From CAIKZJ01 sp964626015 (GTDB lineage Bacteria > Bacteroidota > Ignavibacteria > Tepidaquicellales > Tepidaquicellaceae): DNA of 35,700 nt. The stretch covers positions 1-35,700 of the forward strand of contig CAZVCC010000034.1 in assembly GCA_964626015.1 (NCBI GenBank), written 5' to 3'. Within the stretch, counting starts at the first letter, position 1. Each line of letters opens with the position of its first letter. The translations under genes were made by a program, and so were the position numbers. Positions 1 to 9,001 of the stretch are shown one piece after another. The notes beneath the pieces are model-generated. The model was not told the DNA's origin. It saw only the letters and a list, made by a program, of their open reading frames with translations, and made no database searches.

Positions 1-3000
1 AACATGTACAGCGGGTCGGAGAACTTTTGCAGGTCATACCTCCATGCAACGTCGAACCTGACGGGGAATCCAAGAAATACGATTCTCGCACCAAAACCGG
101 GAGCAATTAACAGGTCTTTAGTTTTTGCCCTTCCTGATGGACTGGACCCAACAAATTGTAATTTCTTTGTATCATTCCATGCTGAACCTGCATCAATAAA
201 AAATGCACCCATTATGTTTTGGAATCCAAGAGGTAAAGCCCCAAGTATGAGGTATTTGAAAATAGGGAATCGGAGCTCAACGTTAGCGAGAACAAATTTC
301 GAGCCTGATTGTGCATTAAAATTAAATCCTCTCATAGGAGTTACCAGAGTGGCAAAAGCATAGTTATCAATACTTTCTCCGAAAGGTATTACGCTATTTT
401 CAAACTGCCAGTTTATCCAGTTATCTATTCCTCCAAGATAAAACTTTTGAGGATTCAATCCAAAGCTGGCTCCGCCGTTAAACCTCATAGCGAACGTGTA
501 ATTATCTCCAAGTTTAAAATATTTCCTGAAATCACCTATTAATGAATAGAACTCAGAGCTCTCGCTTCCAAGATAAGGCGATGCAAGTGCCGTTATAATG
601 TACTTTTCTCCTCTTTCAGGGTATATGTAACCGAAAAGAGTATTATCAAAAACCATGCTTATAGAGGGAGATATCAGATATTTGTAATTCATCGGTTCAT
701 TCCCGTTATCCAGGTTCTCTCTTGATATTCGCATCAATGAAAGACCGGCATCAATTCTTCTGAATTTATTAATAGGGTATGAAATATTTATATCTGCACC
801 GTATGTTCTGTAGCGGTATAATTCGCTGTATGGTGAATTTGGGTTCTGGTAAAGCACAAACCTTGCAGTGTGGTAGAGTCCAAAACCATAATCAATTCTT
901 TTTGCCAGGTACTGATAAGCAGCAGCATAATCGCTGTTTTTAAGGTCTATAACCATTGACGTCAGAAAAGTTATCCTGTGATTTCCCAGCATGTCGCTTA
1001 ATGATATCTGTGCTACTCCCTGAACACCGTAGTAAGAAGAATACATCGCATTTCCGTAAACCAGGTCGGGTGTGAATTTAATTTTATAGTTATTAATTCT
1101 AAAAGAGCCGTCATCATTAGTGTTATTCTCTATCTTGAAATTGCTGTTTGATGTGTATATGGAATCAAACTTATCGGAGAATAAATCTTCCTTGTCTTTC
1201 TTAGTGTTGAATTTTAGCTTGATATTACTGCCATATAGACTACTGGAATCTGTTTTTGTGCTATTCGAAATAGAATCTTTAATTGATTCAGAGTTTATTC
1301 TTGTACTATCTCTCAAAAACGAATTAGCAAAAAGAGTGTCGGATAACAGCGTATCAGCTTTGGCAAAAGAAGTATCGTTCAAAAGACTGTCTGCTTTGTG
1401 GTCAAGTGCAAGATTTTTTCTTGATTCATTAAGTTTCAGTACAAACTGTGTAGGGGGTAATGTGTCAATGTCAAGCTTCTTATCGAAGGGATTATCCATA
1501 GAATAAATATCATAACCTCCCTGATTTAAAGAAACAAATAATAGTTTCTTTGAGTCCCGTGAGAGCGAAAGCTGGTCTATAGGACTAATAGAGTTTGTAA
1601 TGGGTTTCTCTGTGTAATTTCCTAAAGAATCAAAATGTCCCATGTATATGTTTGATATTCCGTTTCTATCGGAAACATAAAGAACCTTATCGCCTTTTTC
1701 ATTAAAAGTAACCGAGCCGTTCTTTGTATCTTTTGAGTTTGAAATTCTTTCGATAATACCGCTTGATACTTCAATTCTGTAAACATCTTTCCTGTCAACG
1801 TCATGATTCCACATCTCAAAATTCTCAGGAATACTGTCCCTATTTAAATAATTATCCCTGTCAGAACTAAAATAAATGTACTTCCCATCGGGTGACCAAC
1901 TTGGTCCGAGGTCAGAGAAAATATCATTTGTCAGGTTTGTCAGTTTATTACTTTTGATATCATAGGTATAAATGTCGGATTGCTTCGTGTTTGTTCCGAC
2001 AAAAGCAATTATGTTCTTAAAGGGCGACCACTCAACGTAAGAGATTGAGTTTAGTTCCACGGGAAGCCATCTTTCATCACCGTCATCGGCATTAATTAAA
2101 AAGATTGCATCTTTATCTCCCGCTTTTACGCTTATAGCAAGCTCTTTTCCGTCCGGCGACCATGACAATCCGGGTGTCAGAACCTGAAGCTCTTCAAAAT
2201 TATTCGTATTGTTGCCCTGCAGGATTTTATCGAGTATTTGACCGTTGTTTACATCTGCTAAGAAAACGGAAAAGAAATCGTCCCTGTTTGATATAAAAGC
2301 AAACTTATCGCCGCGGGGTGAAATAGTCGGTGCTATGTTGTAAAAACCTCCGTCTTTTTCGTGGTTCGTAAGCATCTTTGCGAAATCTTTAACGTCTTCT
2401 CTTTTTGCAATTTCAGGCCAGTGTGCTTTCTTAAGTTCCTTAAGCCATTTTTCCGAAAGCTGTTCGATACTTAATTTAAACGTCTCCCTGAACGCCATAT
2501 CAACATCATTAAGGCTTTTAATATTACTCATTAAATCACTCATTTTGTAATCGCCGTAAGTATCGGCAATAAAAGAAAGAAAACTCTGCCCTCCTCGGTA
2601 AGCAAGATATCCGTCGTTGTACTCAATCGGAGGAAGATAATTATTCAATACTGCGTCTCTAATGAACATATCAGTCTCTTTGTCCAGTCCGTTCAGGCTT
2701 TGATATTCAGCCATTCCTTCGCTGAACCAGAGCGGAACATTTAAAGTTATATTTTTTGAGATGACATTTTGTATAGAGCCGCCGTAATACATATCGTTCA
2801 TGAAAGCATGAAATAGTTCGTGATGTATCACATGTCTGTATTGATCATAATTCCCCTCAAAGGGGACAAGAATTCTGTTCTTGAACAGCTCCGTTACACC
2901 GCCGACACCTTCAGGAAGGAATTCATCGATTACGTTATTCTGCTGAAATTCATTGTGAGAATTGAAAACAACTAACGGAATTCTGTTTGATATATTATGT

Positions 3001-3236
3001 TCCAGATTTCTTGTAAGCGAAGCAAGAGAAGATTCAGCTACGAATGCAGTGTAAACAGCCAGATCATAACCGCCCTGAGAAAAATAAACGTCAAAGTGTT
3101 TTGATTGTATAAATTTCCAGTCAAAAACCTTATATTGCACTTTGTTTTTGCCAAACTGGGAATAGGCATCCGGCAGAGCAATAACAAATAGAGCTGCAAG
3201 GAATATAAACGCATATACTGCCTTTTTGAATTTCAT
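1..3236 (-). CDS. Peptidase-MA-like / TolB-propeller / outer-membrane barrel protein (C-terminus off left edge)
   Basis: About 1078 residues are visible, starting at the ATG at 3236-3234 and still open at base 1. The N-terminus has a signal peptide (roughly residues 1-26). Residues 139-143 read HELFH, an HExxH zinc motif, and a following WFSEGMAEY segment supplies a third Glu ligand, as in gluzincin (peptidase MA-like) domains. Residues of roughly 270-560 contain repeated WSPDGK-type PD40/TolB blades. A Ser/Asp/Thr-rich linker follows, then a long beta-strand-rich region ending in sequence like the last strands of BamA/TamA (surface antigen) barrels, so the protein is probably anchored in the outer membrane. 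This arrangement is known as a family pattern in Bacteroidota-type genomes, but its substrate is not known to me. It is divergent from the M16 gene to its right. Family call is firm; function is inferred. Confidence 0.85.
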   Translation of the reverse strand, partial: MKFKKAVYAFIFLAALFVIALPDAYSQFGKNKVQYKVFDWKFIQSKHFDVYFSQGGYDLAVYTAFVAESSLASLTRNLEHNISNRIPLVVFNSHNEFQQNNVIDEFLPEGVGGVTELFKNRILVPFEGNYDQYRHVIHHELFHAFMNDMYYGGSIQNVISKNITLNVPLWFSEGMAEYQSLNGLDKETDMFIRDAVLNNYLPPIEYNDGYLAYRGGQSFLSFIADTYGDYKMSDLMSNIKSLNDVDMAFRETFKLSIEQLSEKWLKELKKAHWPEIAKREDVKDFAKMLTNHEKDGGFYNIAPTISPRGDKFAFISNRDDFFSVFLADVNNGQILDKILQGNNTNNFEELQVLTPGLSWSPDGKELAISVKAGDKDAIFLINADDGDERWLPVELNSISYVEWSPFKNIIAFVGTNTKQSDIYTYDIKSNKLTNLTNDIFSDLGPSWSPDGKYIYFSSDRDNYLNRDSIPENFEMWNHDVDRKDVYRIEVSSGIIERISNSKDTKNGSVTFNEKGDKVLYVSDRNGISNIYMGHFDSLGNYTEKPITNSISPIDQLSLSRDSKKLLFVSLNQGGYDIYSMDNPFDKKLDIDTLPPTQFVLKLNESRKNLALDHKADSLLNDTSFAKADTLLSDTLFANSFLRDSTRINSESIKDSISNSTKTDSSSLYGSNIKLKFNTKKDKEDLFSDKFDSIYTSNSNFKIENNTNDDGSFRINNYKIKFTPDLVYGNAMYSSYYGVQGVAQISLSDMLGNHRITFLTSMVIDLKNSDYAAAYQYLAKRIDYGFGLYHTARFVLYQNPNSPYSELYRYRTYGADINISYPINKFRRIDAGLSLMRISRENLDNGNEPMNYKYLISPSISMVFDNTLFGYIYPERGEKYIITALASPYLGSESSEFYSLIGDFRKYFKLGDNYTFAMRFNGGASFGLNPQKFYLGGIDNWINWQFENSVIPFGESIDNYAFATLVTPMRGFNFNAQSGSKFVLANVELRFPIFKYLILGALPLGFQNIMGAFFIDAGSAWNDTKKLQFVGSSPSGRAKTKDLLIAPGFGARIVFLGFPVRFDVAWRYDLQKFSDPLYM

Positions 3237-3410
3237 ATTATTCTTAATGTAATTGATTAACAAACTGTAAAAATATTTCTATATGCGTTTTAAAATTAGC
3301 TTAATAATATACTGTTTCTGTTTCTTTTATGAAGTAATTTAAGCATTTTTATAAAATATTCATACTCAAAATATAAAATAATAATTGATTGTAATAAGTT
3401 CAGATAAACT

Positions 3411-4664
3411 ATGATTATTTACAAAGAAGCGGTTTTAAACAACGGGCTTAGGCTTGTTATGTGCAGGAAATCTGAGATTCCTAACGTAATTATAAATTCA
3501 TGTTTTCATGTCGGTTCAAAAGATGAGGACCCGAATAAGACGGGTATATCCCACCTTCTTGAGCATCTTATGTTCTCAGGTTCGGAGAATATTCCCGAAG
3601 GTAAGTTCGATGAAATTCTGCATGCAAACGGGGGCGAAAGCAATGCATTCACAACTCAGGATTATACGAGTTATTATCTGACAATTCCTTCATCAAAGCT
3701 GGAACTTGGAATGTGGCTTGATTCGGACAGGTATGCAAGCTTTCCTGTTACCGAAGAGGGGCTTGAAGTTCAGAAAAAGGTCGTGATTGAAGAAAAAATG
3801 CAGACTCACGATAATTCACCCTTTGGTTCGCTTGAATACGAAAGTGCAAAACGACTTTTTAGAAAGAGCGGGTACAGATGGGAGATTATTGGCGATGAGA
3901 ATCATATTAAGAATTTTACTTTAAATGATATTGAAAACTATTATAACAGTTTTTATAATCCTGCTAACATGGTCTTAACCGTTGTTGGAGATATAGATTA
4001 CGACGAGACTTATGATTTAGCGGATAGTTATTACGGCAGTATAAAAACAAATGCAAATATGGCTGAAAGATCATATTCAGAAGAGATTATTGAAAATGAA
4101 ATTGAAGATGAAATCGAAGATAACATAACACTTCCAGCAAGATTTATCATGTACAGGACTCCCGCTTTGGGAACGAAAGAATTCTATGCATTCAGGCTCA
4201 TGTGCGTCGGTCTTTCTTCGGGCGAAAGTTCAAATGTTTACAGGTCTCTTGTAAGAACTGATTTGACTACAGAATCATACCTTTCGAATCAGGGAATGGA
4301 GTTCGAGAGCATTTTCAGCTTCAATAGTTTTCTAAATAAAGGTGTAAAGTTGTCTCAGGTCTCGAAAAGTATGGATAACATTATTTCAAATCTCAAAAAG
4401 AACGGTTTGACGGATTTCGAAATCAGGAAGTCTGTAAACAAAGTCCTGACCTCATATTATCTCAAAATTCAGCAATCGATGAATTTGTCTAATCATCTTG
4501 CTTTCTATAAACTATTTTTCAATGATTGCGAAATGATTAACAACGAAATAAAAATATTCGAAAATATCAGTAATCAGGATATTAAAAAGTACGCAGAAGA
4601 ATATCTTGACGTTAACAAAAGAGTTGTTCTGAATTATATTCCCGGGAAGAAGGTGCAGTTATGA
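3411..4664 (+). CDS. M16 family zinc peptidase, catalytic subunit
   Basis: 417 residues. The inverted zinc motif HxxEH is intact at residues 48-52 (HLLEH), and a downstream KKVVIEEKM segment near residue 127 supplies the expected distal Glu. The family (insulinase, PqqL, mitochondrial processing peptidase) works as a clamshell of an active and an inactive half. Here the halves are separate proteins: this one carries zinc, and the next gene supplies the substrate-binding partner. There is no obvious signal peptide, so the mature location is uncertain. The stop overlaps the next start as ATGA, indicating translational coupling. The likely role is degradation or processing of peptides. Confidence 0.93.
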   Translation: MIIYKEAVLNNGLRLVMCRKSEIPNVIINSCFHVGSKDEDPNKTGISHLLEHLMFSGSENIPEGKFDEILHANGGESNAFTTQDYTSYYLTIPSSKLELGMWLDSDRYASFPVTEEGLEVQKKVVIEEKMQTHDNSPFGSLEYESAKRLFRKSGYRWEIIGDENHIKNFTLNDIENYYNSFYNPANMVLTVVGDIDYDETYDLADSYYGSIKTNANMAERSYSEEIIENEIEDEIEDNITLPARFIMYRTPALGTKEFYAFRLMCVGLSSGESSNVYRSLVRTDLTTESYLSNQGMEFESIFSFNSFLNKGVKLSQVSKSMDNIISNLKKNGLTDFEIRKSVNKVLTSYYLKIQQSMNLSNHLAFYKLFFNDCEMINNEIKIFENISNQDIKKYAEEYLDVNKRVVLNYIPGKKVQL

Positions 4665-6019
4665 TTGACAGGACAAAAATACCCGTTGTGAAACCTTCAG
4701 GAGATATTCATTTCCCCGAATTCAAGAAAACTAACCTGTCATCCGGTATTAAGGTTTATCTTGTTAATGACAATAGATATCCCGTTACTACGGTAAGGAT
4801 TATGATAAAAGCTGGTTCGTATAATGATTATTTCACGGATGGGTATAAAGCGGGTACTGCAACACTAACCGGAGAACTGCTGTCTAAAGGAACTCAGCAC
4901 TTAAACGCTTTGCAGATTGCAGAGAATATTGACGTAACGGGTTCACTTTTTGCTTCAGGTTTTGGGTATGACGGTACATTTTTATCCCTTACTTCATATA
5001 AGGATAATTCGATGACTCTCCTGAATTTAATCTCGGACATGATTTTAAATTCAACTTATCCCAATGACGAATTAAATAGTAAAAAAGAGCAAATAATTAA
5101 TTCGCTTATATCAATGCAGGATGAAGGTTCATATCTTGCCGAAAGAATATTCAAATACAATCATTACAAAGATACACCTTATCAGTATGACCCCGACGGT
5201 TACGTTGAATCGCTGAAAAGAATTACTGTTAAGGATTTAAAGGAGTTCTCAGAAAAATACTACAATACAGAAAATATTGTCGTTGCCGTTGTCGGTGATT
5301 TTGACGAAGAAAATATAATCCATACCCTTGAACAAAAATTTGCAAATGTATCTAAAGATTTTCATGTTGATAATTTCAATTTTAAAGATACAGAAAACGG
5401 CAAAGGTGTATTTTATTTAAAAGAGAAAAAGGATGCCTCGCAGACAAGCCTGTATTTAGGACATTCCGGTATAAAACGAAACAATGATGACTATATTTAT
5501 GTATCATTCTTAAACACTCTGCTGGGTGGTTCATTCGTTTCACGGATTAATAAAAACCTTAGAGAAAAAAACGGTTTAACCTATGGTGCAAGGTCGTCTT
5601 TTAACGCTAAAATGCATTCAGGCGATTTCACTATTGAAACTGAAATTAATACCGGGAAAACGGGATTTGCAATTGAAGAAATATTAAAAGAATTAAATGA
5701 TATTAGGGAAAATTTTGTTAGTGATGAAGAGATGGAAAATGCAAAGAATTACATTTCGGGGAATTATCCCTTGCAGCTTGAAACTTCCAACGCGGTATCG
5801 GGAAAACTGATGACGATGGAATTGTACGGATTTGAAAAAGACTATTTCGATACTTACCTTAGTACTGTAAATAATACTACTAAAGAAAAAGTTAAAGAAA
5901 CAGCCTTAAGATACCTGCACCCCGATAAGCTGAAATTTGTAGCAGTTGGTAATATAAACAAGCTTGAAAAGCAGTGCAGTAAATTCGGAAATGTGGAAAT
6001 AATAAATAAAATTAAGTAA
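4661..6019 (+). CDS. M16 family peptidase, non-catalytic partner subunit
   Basis: 452 residues. The fold is M16, but the zinc motif is missing: the equivalent stretch reads TATLTGELL rather than HxxEH. The C-terminal half keeps the Arg/Tyr signature in LREKNGLTYG, which in two-subunit M16 enzymes sits in the inactive partner and contributes to substrate binding. The start overlaps the upstream catalytic gene by four bases, consistent with a stoichiometric heterodimer. The next gene, a MoxR-type ATPase, begins five bases after the stop, so all three are probably cotranscribed. Confidence 0.92.
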   Translation: MIDRTKIPVVKPSGDIHFPEFKKTNLSSGIKVYLVNDNRYPVTTVRIMIKAGSYNDYFTDGYKAGTATLTGELLSKGTQHLNALQIAENIDVTGSLFASGFGYDGTFLSLTSYKDNSMTLLNLISDMILNSTYPNDELNSKKEQIINSLISMQDEGSYLAERIFKYNHYKDTPYQYDPDGYVESLKRITVKDLKEFSEKYYNTENIVVAVVGDFDEENIIHTLEQKFANVSKDFHVDNFNFKDTENGKGVFYLKEKKDASQTSLYLGHSGIKRNNDDYIYVSFLNTLLGGSFVSRINKNLREKNGLTYGARSSFNAKMHSGDFTIETEINTGKTGFAIEEILKELNDIRENFVSDEEMENAKNYISGNYPLQLETSNAVSGKLMTMELYGFEKDYFDTYLSTVNNTTKEKVKETALRYLHPDKLKFVAVGNINKLEKQCSKFGNVEIINKIK

Positions 6020-6024
6020 ATATA

Positions 6025-7014
6025 ATGAACAATAATATATCAGATGCCGAAAAGATTGAAGAACTGAACAGAAAATATAAACTTCTTGATTCTGAGGTCG
6101 AAAAAATAATTGTAGGTCAAAAGAAGGTTCTGCAGGATATTATTATAACAATACTCTCGAAAGGGCATTGCCTGCTGATCGGTGTCCCGGGTCTTGCTAA
6201 AACACTCATTGTCAAAACTTTTTCTGAAGCACTTGAACTCAAATTCAGCAGAATTCAGTTTACTCCCGACCTTATGCCGTCGGATATTGTCGGTACTGAA
6301 ATACTTGATGAAGATGGCGCAGGCAGCAAGAGATTTAAATTCTTGAAAGGACCTGTTTTTGCAAACATGATTCTTGCGGATGAAATAAACAGAACACCGC
6401 CTAAAACTCAATCAGCCTTGCTCGAGGCTATGCAGGAACATAAAGTTACAGCCGGCGGGGTCTCTTATTCACTAGAAGAACCTTTCTTTGTCCTTGCTAC
6501 ACAGAATCCTATAGAACAGGAAGGAACTTATCCTCTGCCGGAAGCACAGCTTGATAGGTTTATGTACAATGTCTGGCTTGGTTATCCTTCAGTAAATGAT
6601 GAGATTGAAATCGTTAAAAGAACAACAGGTGTCGGTCTGCATAACGTTCAGCCTATTTTCCATCGCGAAGAAATTATTGATTTTCAGGACCTCGTTAGAA
6701 AGGTTCCTGTATCGGATGAATTAATGAAGTATGCTGTTGAAGTTGTAAATAAAACAAGACCGGAATCGCCATCATCTCCACAATTTGTCAAAGATTATAT
6801 AAGATGGGGAGCAGGTCCAAGAGCTTCACAGTATTTAATCCTCGGTGCAAAAGCTCTCGCGGCAATAGAGGGCAGGTACACACCTTCAAGAGAAGACGTA
6901 AAGTCAGTTTCCGATTCTGTTTTAAGGCATAGGCTTATTCTGAATTTTAATGCTGAGGCTGATAGTGTAAAAGTTGATGAACTAATCAAAAAGTTAATCG
7001 GAAATAATTTGTAA
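6025..7014 (+). CDS. MoxR-type AAA+ ATPase
   Basis: 329 residues. Walker A is GVPGLAKT (53-60) and Walker B is MILADE (115-120), followed by NRTPPKTQSALLEAMQE, the typical MoxR signature (AAA_3 plus lid domain). MoxR ATPases act as chaperones that mature or activate partner complexes. They are usually encoded beside DUF58 and von Willebrand factor A genes. None is present here: the gene is preceded by an M16 pair and followed by glmS after a 77-bp gap. Whether this ATPase works on the M16 proteins or on unlinked partners cannot be told from the window. Confidence 0.93.
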   Translation: MNNNISDAEKIEELNRKYKLLDSEVEKIIVGQKKVLQDIIITILSKGHCLLIGVPGLAKTLIVKTFSEALELKFSRIQFTPDLMPSDIVGTEILDEDGAGSKRFKFLKGPVFANMILADEINRTPPKTQSALLEAMQEHKVTAGGVSYSLEEPFFVLATQNPIEQEGTYPLPEAQLDRFMYNVWLGYPSVNDEIEIVKRTTGVGLHNVQPIFHREEIIDFQDLVRKVPVSDELMKYAVEVVNKTRPESPSSPQFVKDYIRWGAGPRASQYLILGAKALAAIEGRYTPSREDVKSVSDSVLRHRLILNFNAEADSVKVDELIKKLIGNNL

Positions 7015-7091
7015 TTTGAATATTAGGATTAAATTGATTGATAATTATTTAATTACTATTTTATAAAAAATAAAACTAAATCTATCAAAAT

Positions 7092-8930
7092 ATGTGTGGA
7101 ATTGTAGGTTATATAGGTAAGAAAAACTCTCTGCCTATAATTATCGAAGGTTTGAAAAGACTTGAATACAGGGGGTATGACTCCGCAGGAGTGTCGATTA
7201 TTAACGACGAAAGCAGAATTCTGAATTTCAAAAAAGCAGGTAGAGTCGGTGAAATGCATGACGCAATTGATAAAGATCTATTCCAGGGTTCGATTGGTAT
7301 CGGTCATACAAGGTGGGCTACACACGGAGTACCTAATGACGTTAATGCACATCCACATTTTGATATGGATGAGAATATTATCATCGTGCATAATGGAATC
7401 ATAGAAAATTATAAGATTCTGAAGTCAAAGCTTGCTGAAGAAGGTTTCTCGTTTTCTACCGATACGGATACAGAAATTCTTGCCAACCTGATTAATTATT
7501 ATTTCAGACAAACTAATAATTTTGAAGAGTCAGTTCGCTTAGCTTTGAATGATGTTGAGGGCACTTACGGTTTAGCTTGTCTTTGTGCTAAAGAACCTGA
7601 TAAGATTGTTGTCGCTAGAAACGGCAGCCCGCTATTACTTGGCGTGGGTAAAGAAGAAACCATCGTTTCATCCGACGCATCAGCTGTTATCAATTATTCT
7701 AAAAATGTAGTTTATCTGGAAGACGGTGATATGGCGATAATTACCAAGAATGGATTTAAAATGAAAACCATTCACGACGTAAGAATTTTCAGAGAAACAC
7801 ACGAAATAGATTTCCTTGTTGATGAGATTGAAAAAGGCGGTTACGAACATTACATGCTTAAAGAGATTTGCGAACAGCCCGATACTATTCAAAACACCTA
7901 CAGGGGAAGAATTAATTTTGAAACGGGTGTTGCAAAGCTCGGCGGTCTGGATTCAGTATTTGAAAAGATGCTGAATGCAAAAAGATTTATTATTACCGCC
8001 TGCGGAACAGCATGGCATGCGGCTCTTGTTGGAGAGTACATGATTGAGCAGTTTTGCAGGATACCGGTTGAGGTTGAGTATGCTTCTGAATTCAGGTATA
8101 GAAGACCTATAATAAATAAAGACGATATTATTATTGCGATTAGTCAAAGCGGTGAAACTGCCGATACTCTCGCTGCTTTAAGGGAAGCTAAGAAATTTGG
8201 CGCTACTACTGTCGGTATCGTAAACGTTATCGGAAGCACAATTGCAAGAGAAGTCGATGCAGGAACCTACATCCATGCTGGACCCGAAATCGGTGTAGCC
8301 TCAACAAAAGCATTTACATGTCAGGTTATGTCTCTGGCACTTATTACTATGATGCTGTCCGAAGCAAGGAACACTCTTTCCCGTGAATCTTTAATCGAAA
8401 TTGCCGATGAGCTAAAGCAAATACCCGAAAAAATTAGTCAGATGATTGCTCTGAAAGATGAAGTAAAAAAAGTTGCGGATGTTTTTAAGAATTCAGATAA
8501 TTTTTTATACCTCGGCAGGGGATACAATTTTCCTGTCGCGTTGGAAGGTGCTTTGAAATTAAAAGAAATATCATACATTCATGCTGAAGGGTATCCAGCA
8601 GCCGAAATGAAGCATGGACCTATTGCACTTATCGATGCAAACATGCCCGTTGTTTTTATAGCTCCTCAGGATAGAACTTATGATAAAATTATTTCAAACA
8701 TAGAAGAAGTAAAAGCACGTAAAGGCAAGATTATAGCTCTTGCGAGCGACGGCGACGAAAACATTAATGCCTATGCCGATTATGTATTAAGAGTTCCAAA
8801 GACTCTCGCTCTGTTTGCACCGATTCTTAATGTAATTCCATTGCAGTTCCTGTCTTACTTCGTTGCTGCAGCTCGCGGCTGTAATGTTGACCAGCCGAGA
8901 AATCTTGCTAAGAGCGTTACTGTAGAATAA
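7092..8930 (+). CDS. glmS: Glutamine--fructose-6-phosphate aminotransferase (isomerizing)
   Basis: 612 residues, the standard length. It starts MCGIVGYIG, so Cys2 becomes the N-terminal nucleophile of the class II glutamine amidotransferase domain. HTRWATHG and NGIIENY motifs follow. The C-terminal half has two SIS sugar-isomerase domains (TACGTAWHA, AISQSGETADT, EGALKLKEISY), ending in the conserved RNLAKSVTVE. It makes glucosamine-6-phosphate, the first step to UDP-GlcNAc for peptidoglycan and lipid A. No clear Shine-Dalgarno precedes it, and the 77-bp leader is AT-rich. A strong hairpin terminator follows. Confidence 0.98.
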   Translation: MCGIVGYIGKKNSLPIIIEGLKRLEYRGYDSAGVSIINDESRILNFKKAGRVGEMHDAIDKDLFQGSIGIGHTRWATHGVPNDVNAHPHFDMDENIIIVHNGIIENYKILKSKLAEEGFSFSTDTDTEILANLINYYFRQTNNFEESVRLALNDVEGTYGLACLCAKEPDKIVVARNGSPLLLGVGKEETIVSSDASAVINYSKNVVYLEDGDMAIITKNGFKMKTIHDVRIFRETHEIDFLVDEIEKGGYEHYMLKEICEQPDTIQNTYRGRINFETGVAKLGGLDSVFEKMLNAKRFIITACGTAWHAALVGEYMIEQFCRIPVEVEYASEFRYRRPIINKDDIIIAISQSGETADTLAALREAKKFGATTVGIVNVIGSTIAREVDAGTYIHAGPEIGVASTKAFTCQVMSLALITMMLSEARNTLSRESLIEIADELKQIPEKISQMIALKDEVKKVADVFKNSDNFLYLGRGYNFPVALEGALKLKEISYIHAEGYPAAEMKHGPIALIDANMPVVFIAPQDRTYDKIISNIEEVKARKGKIIALASDGDENINAYADYVLRVPKTLALFAPILNVIPLQFLSYFVAAARGCNVDQPRNLAKSVTVE

Positions 8931-8959
8931 TTATAAATATATATTCTGTATATAATAAA

Positions 8960-8985
8960 AACGGGGCTGTCAGCCCCGTTGTAGT
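8960..8985. terminator. Bidirectional intrinsic terminator between glmS and the M14 peptidase gene
   Basis: Perfect 9-bp stem AACGGGGCT / AGCCCCGTT (8960-8968 and 8972-8980) with a 3-nt loop. On the minus strand the stem is followed by a T-rich run (TTTTTATTATA); on the plus strand a weaker GTAGTTTA follows. It lies between two convergent genes and fits both. Confidence 0.85.
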
Positions 8986-9001
8986 TTATCTAAATTTTCT
9001 A

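Noticed and set aside
1120..1506. Plus-strand reading frame inside the left-edge gene
   Set aside because: It is antisense to the low-complexity linker of the large minus-strand envelope protein, and its Ser/Leu-rich sequence is a by-product of that.
6040..6411. Minus-strand reading frame of 123 codons
   Set aside because: It lies wholly opposite the Walker A/B region of the MoxR gene and has no independent signals.
7015..7091. glmS ribozyme upstream of glmS
   Set aside because: The 77-bp spacer is too short and AT-rich for the ribozyme core, and that element is known mainly from Gram-positive bacteria.
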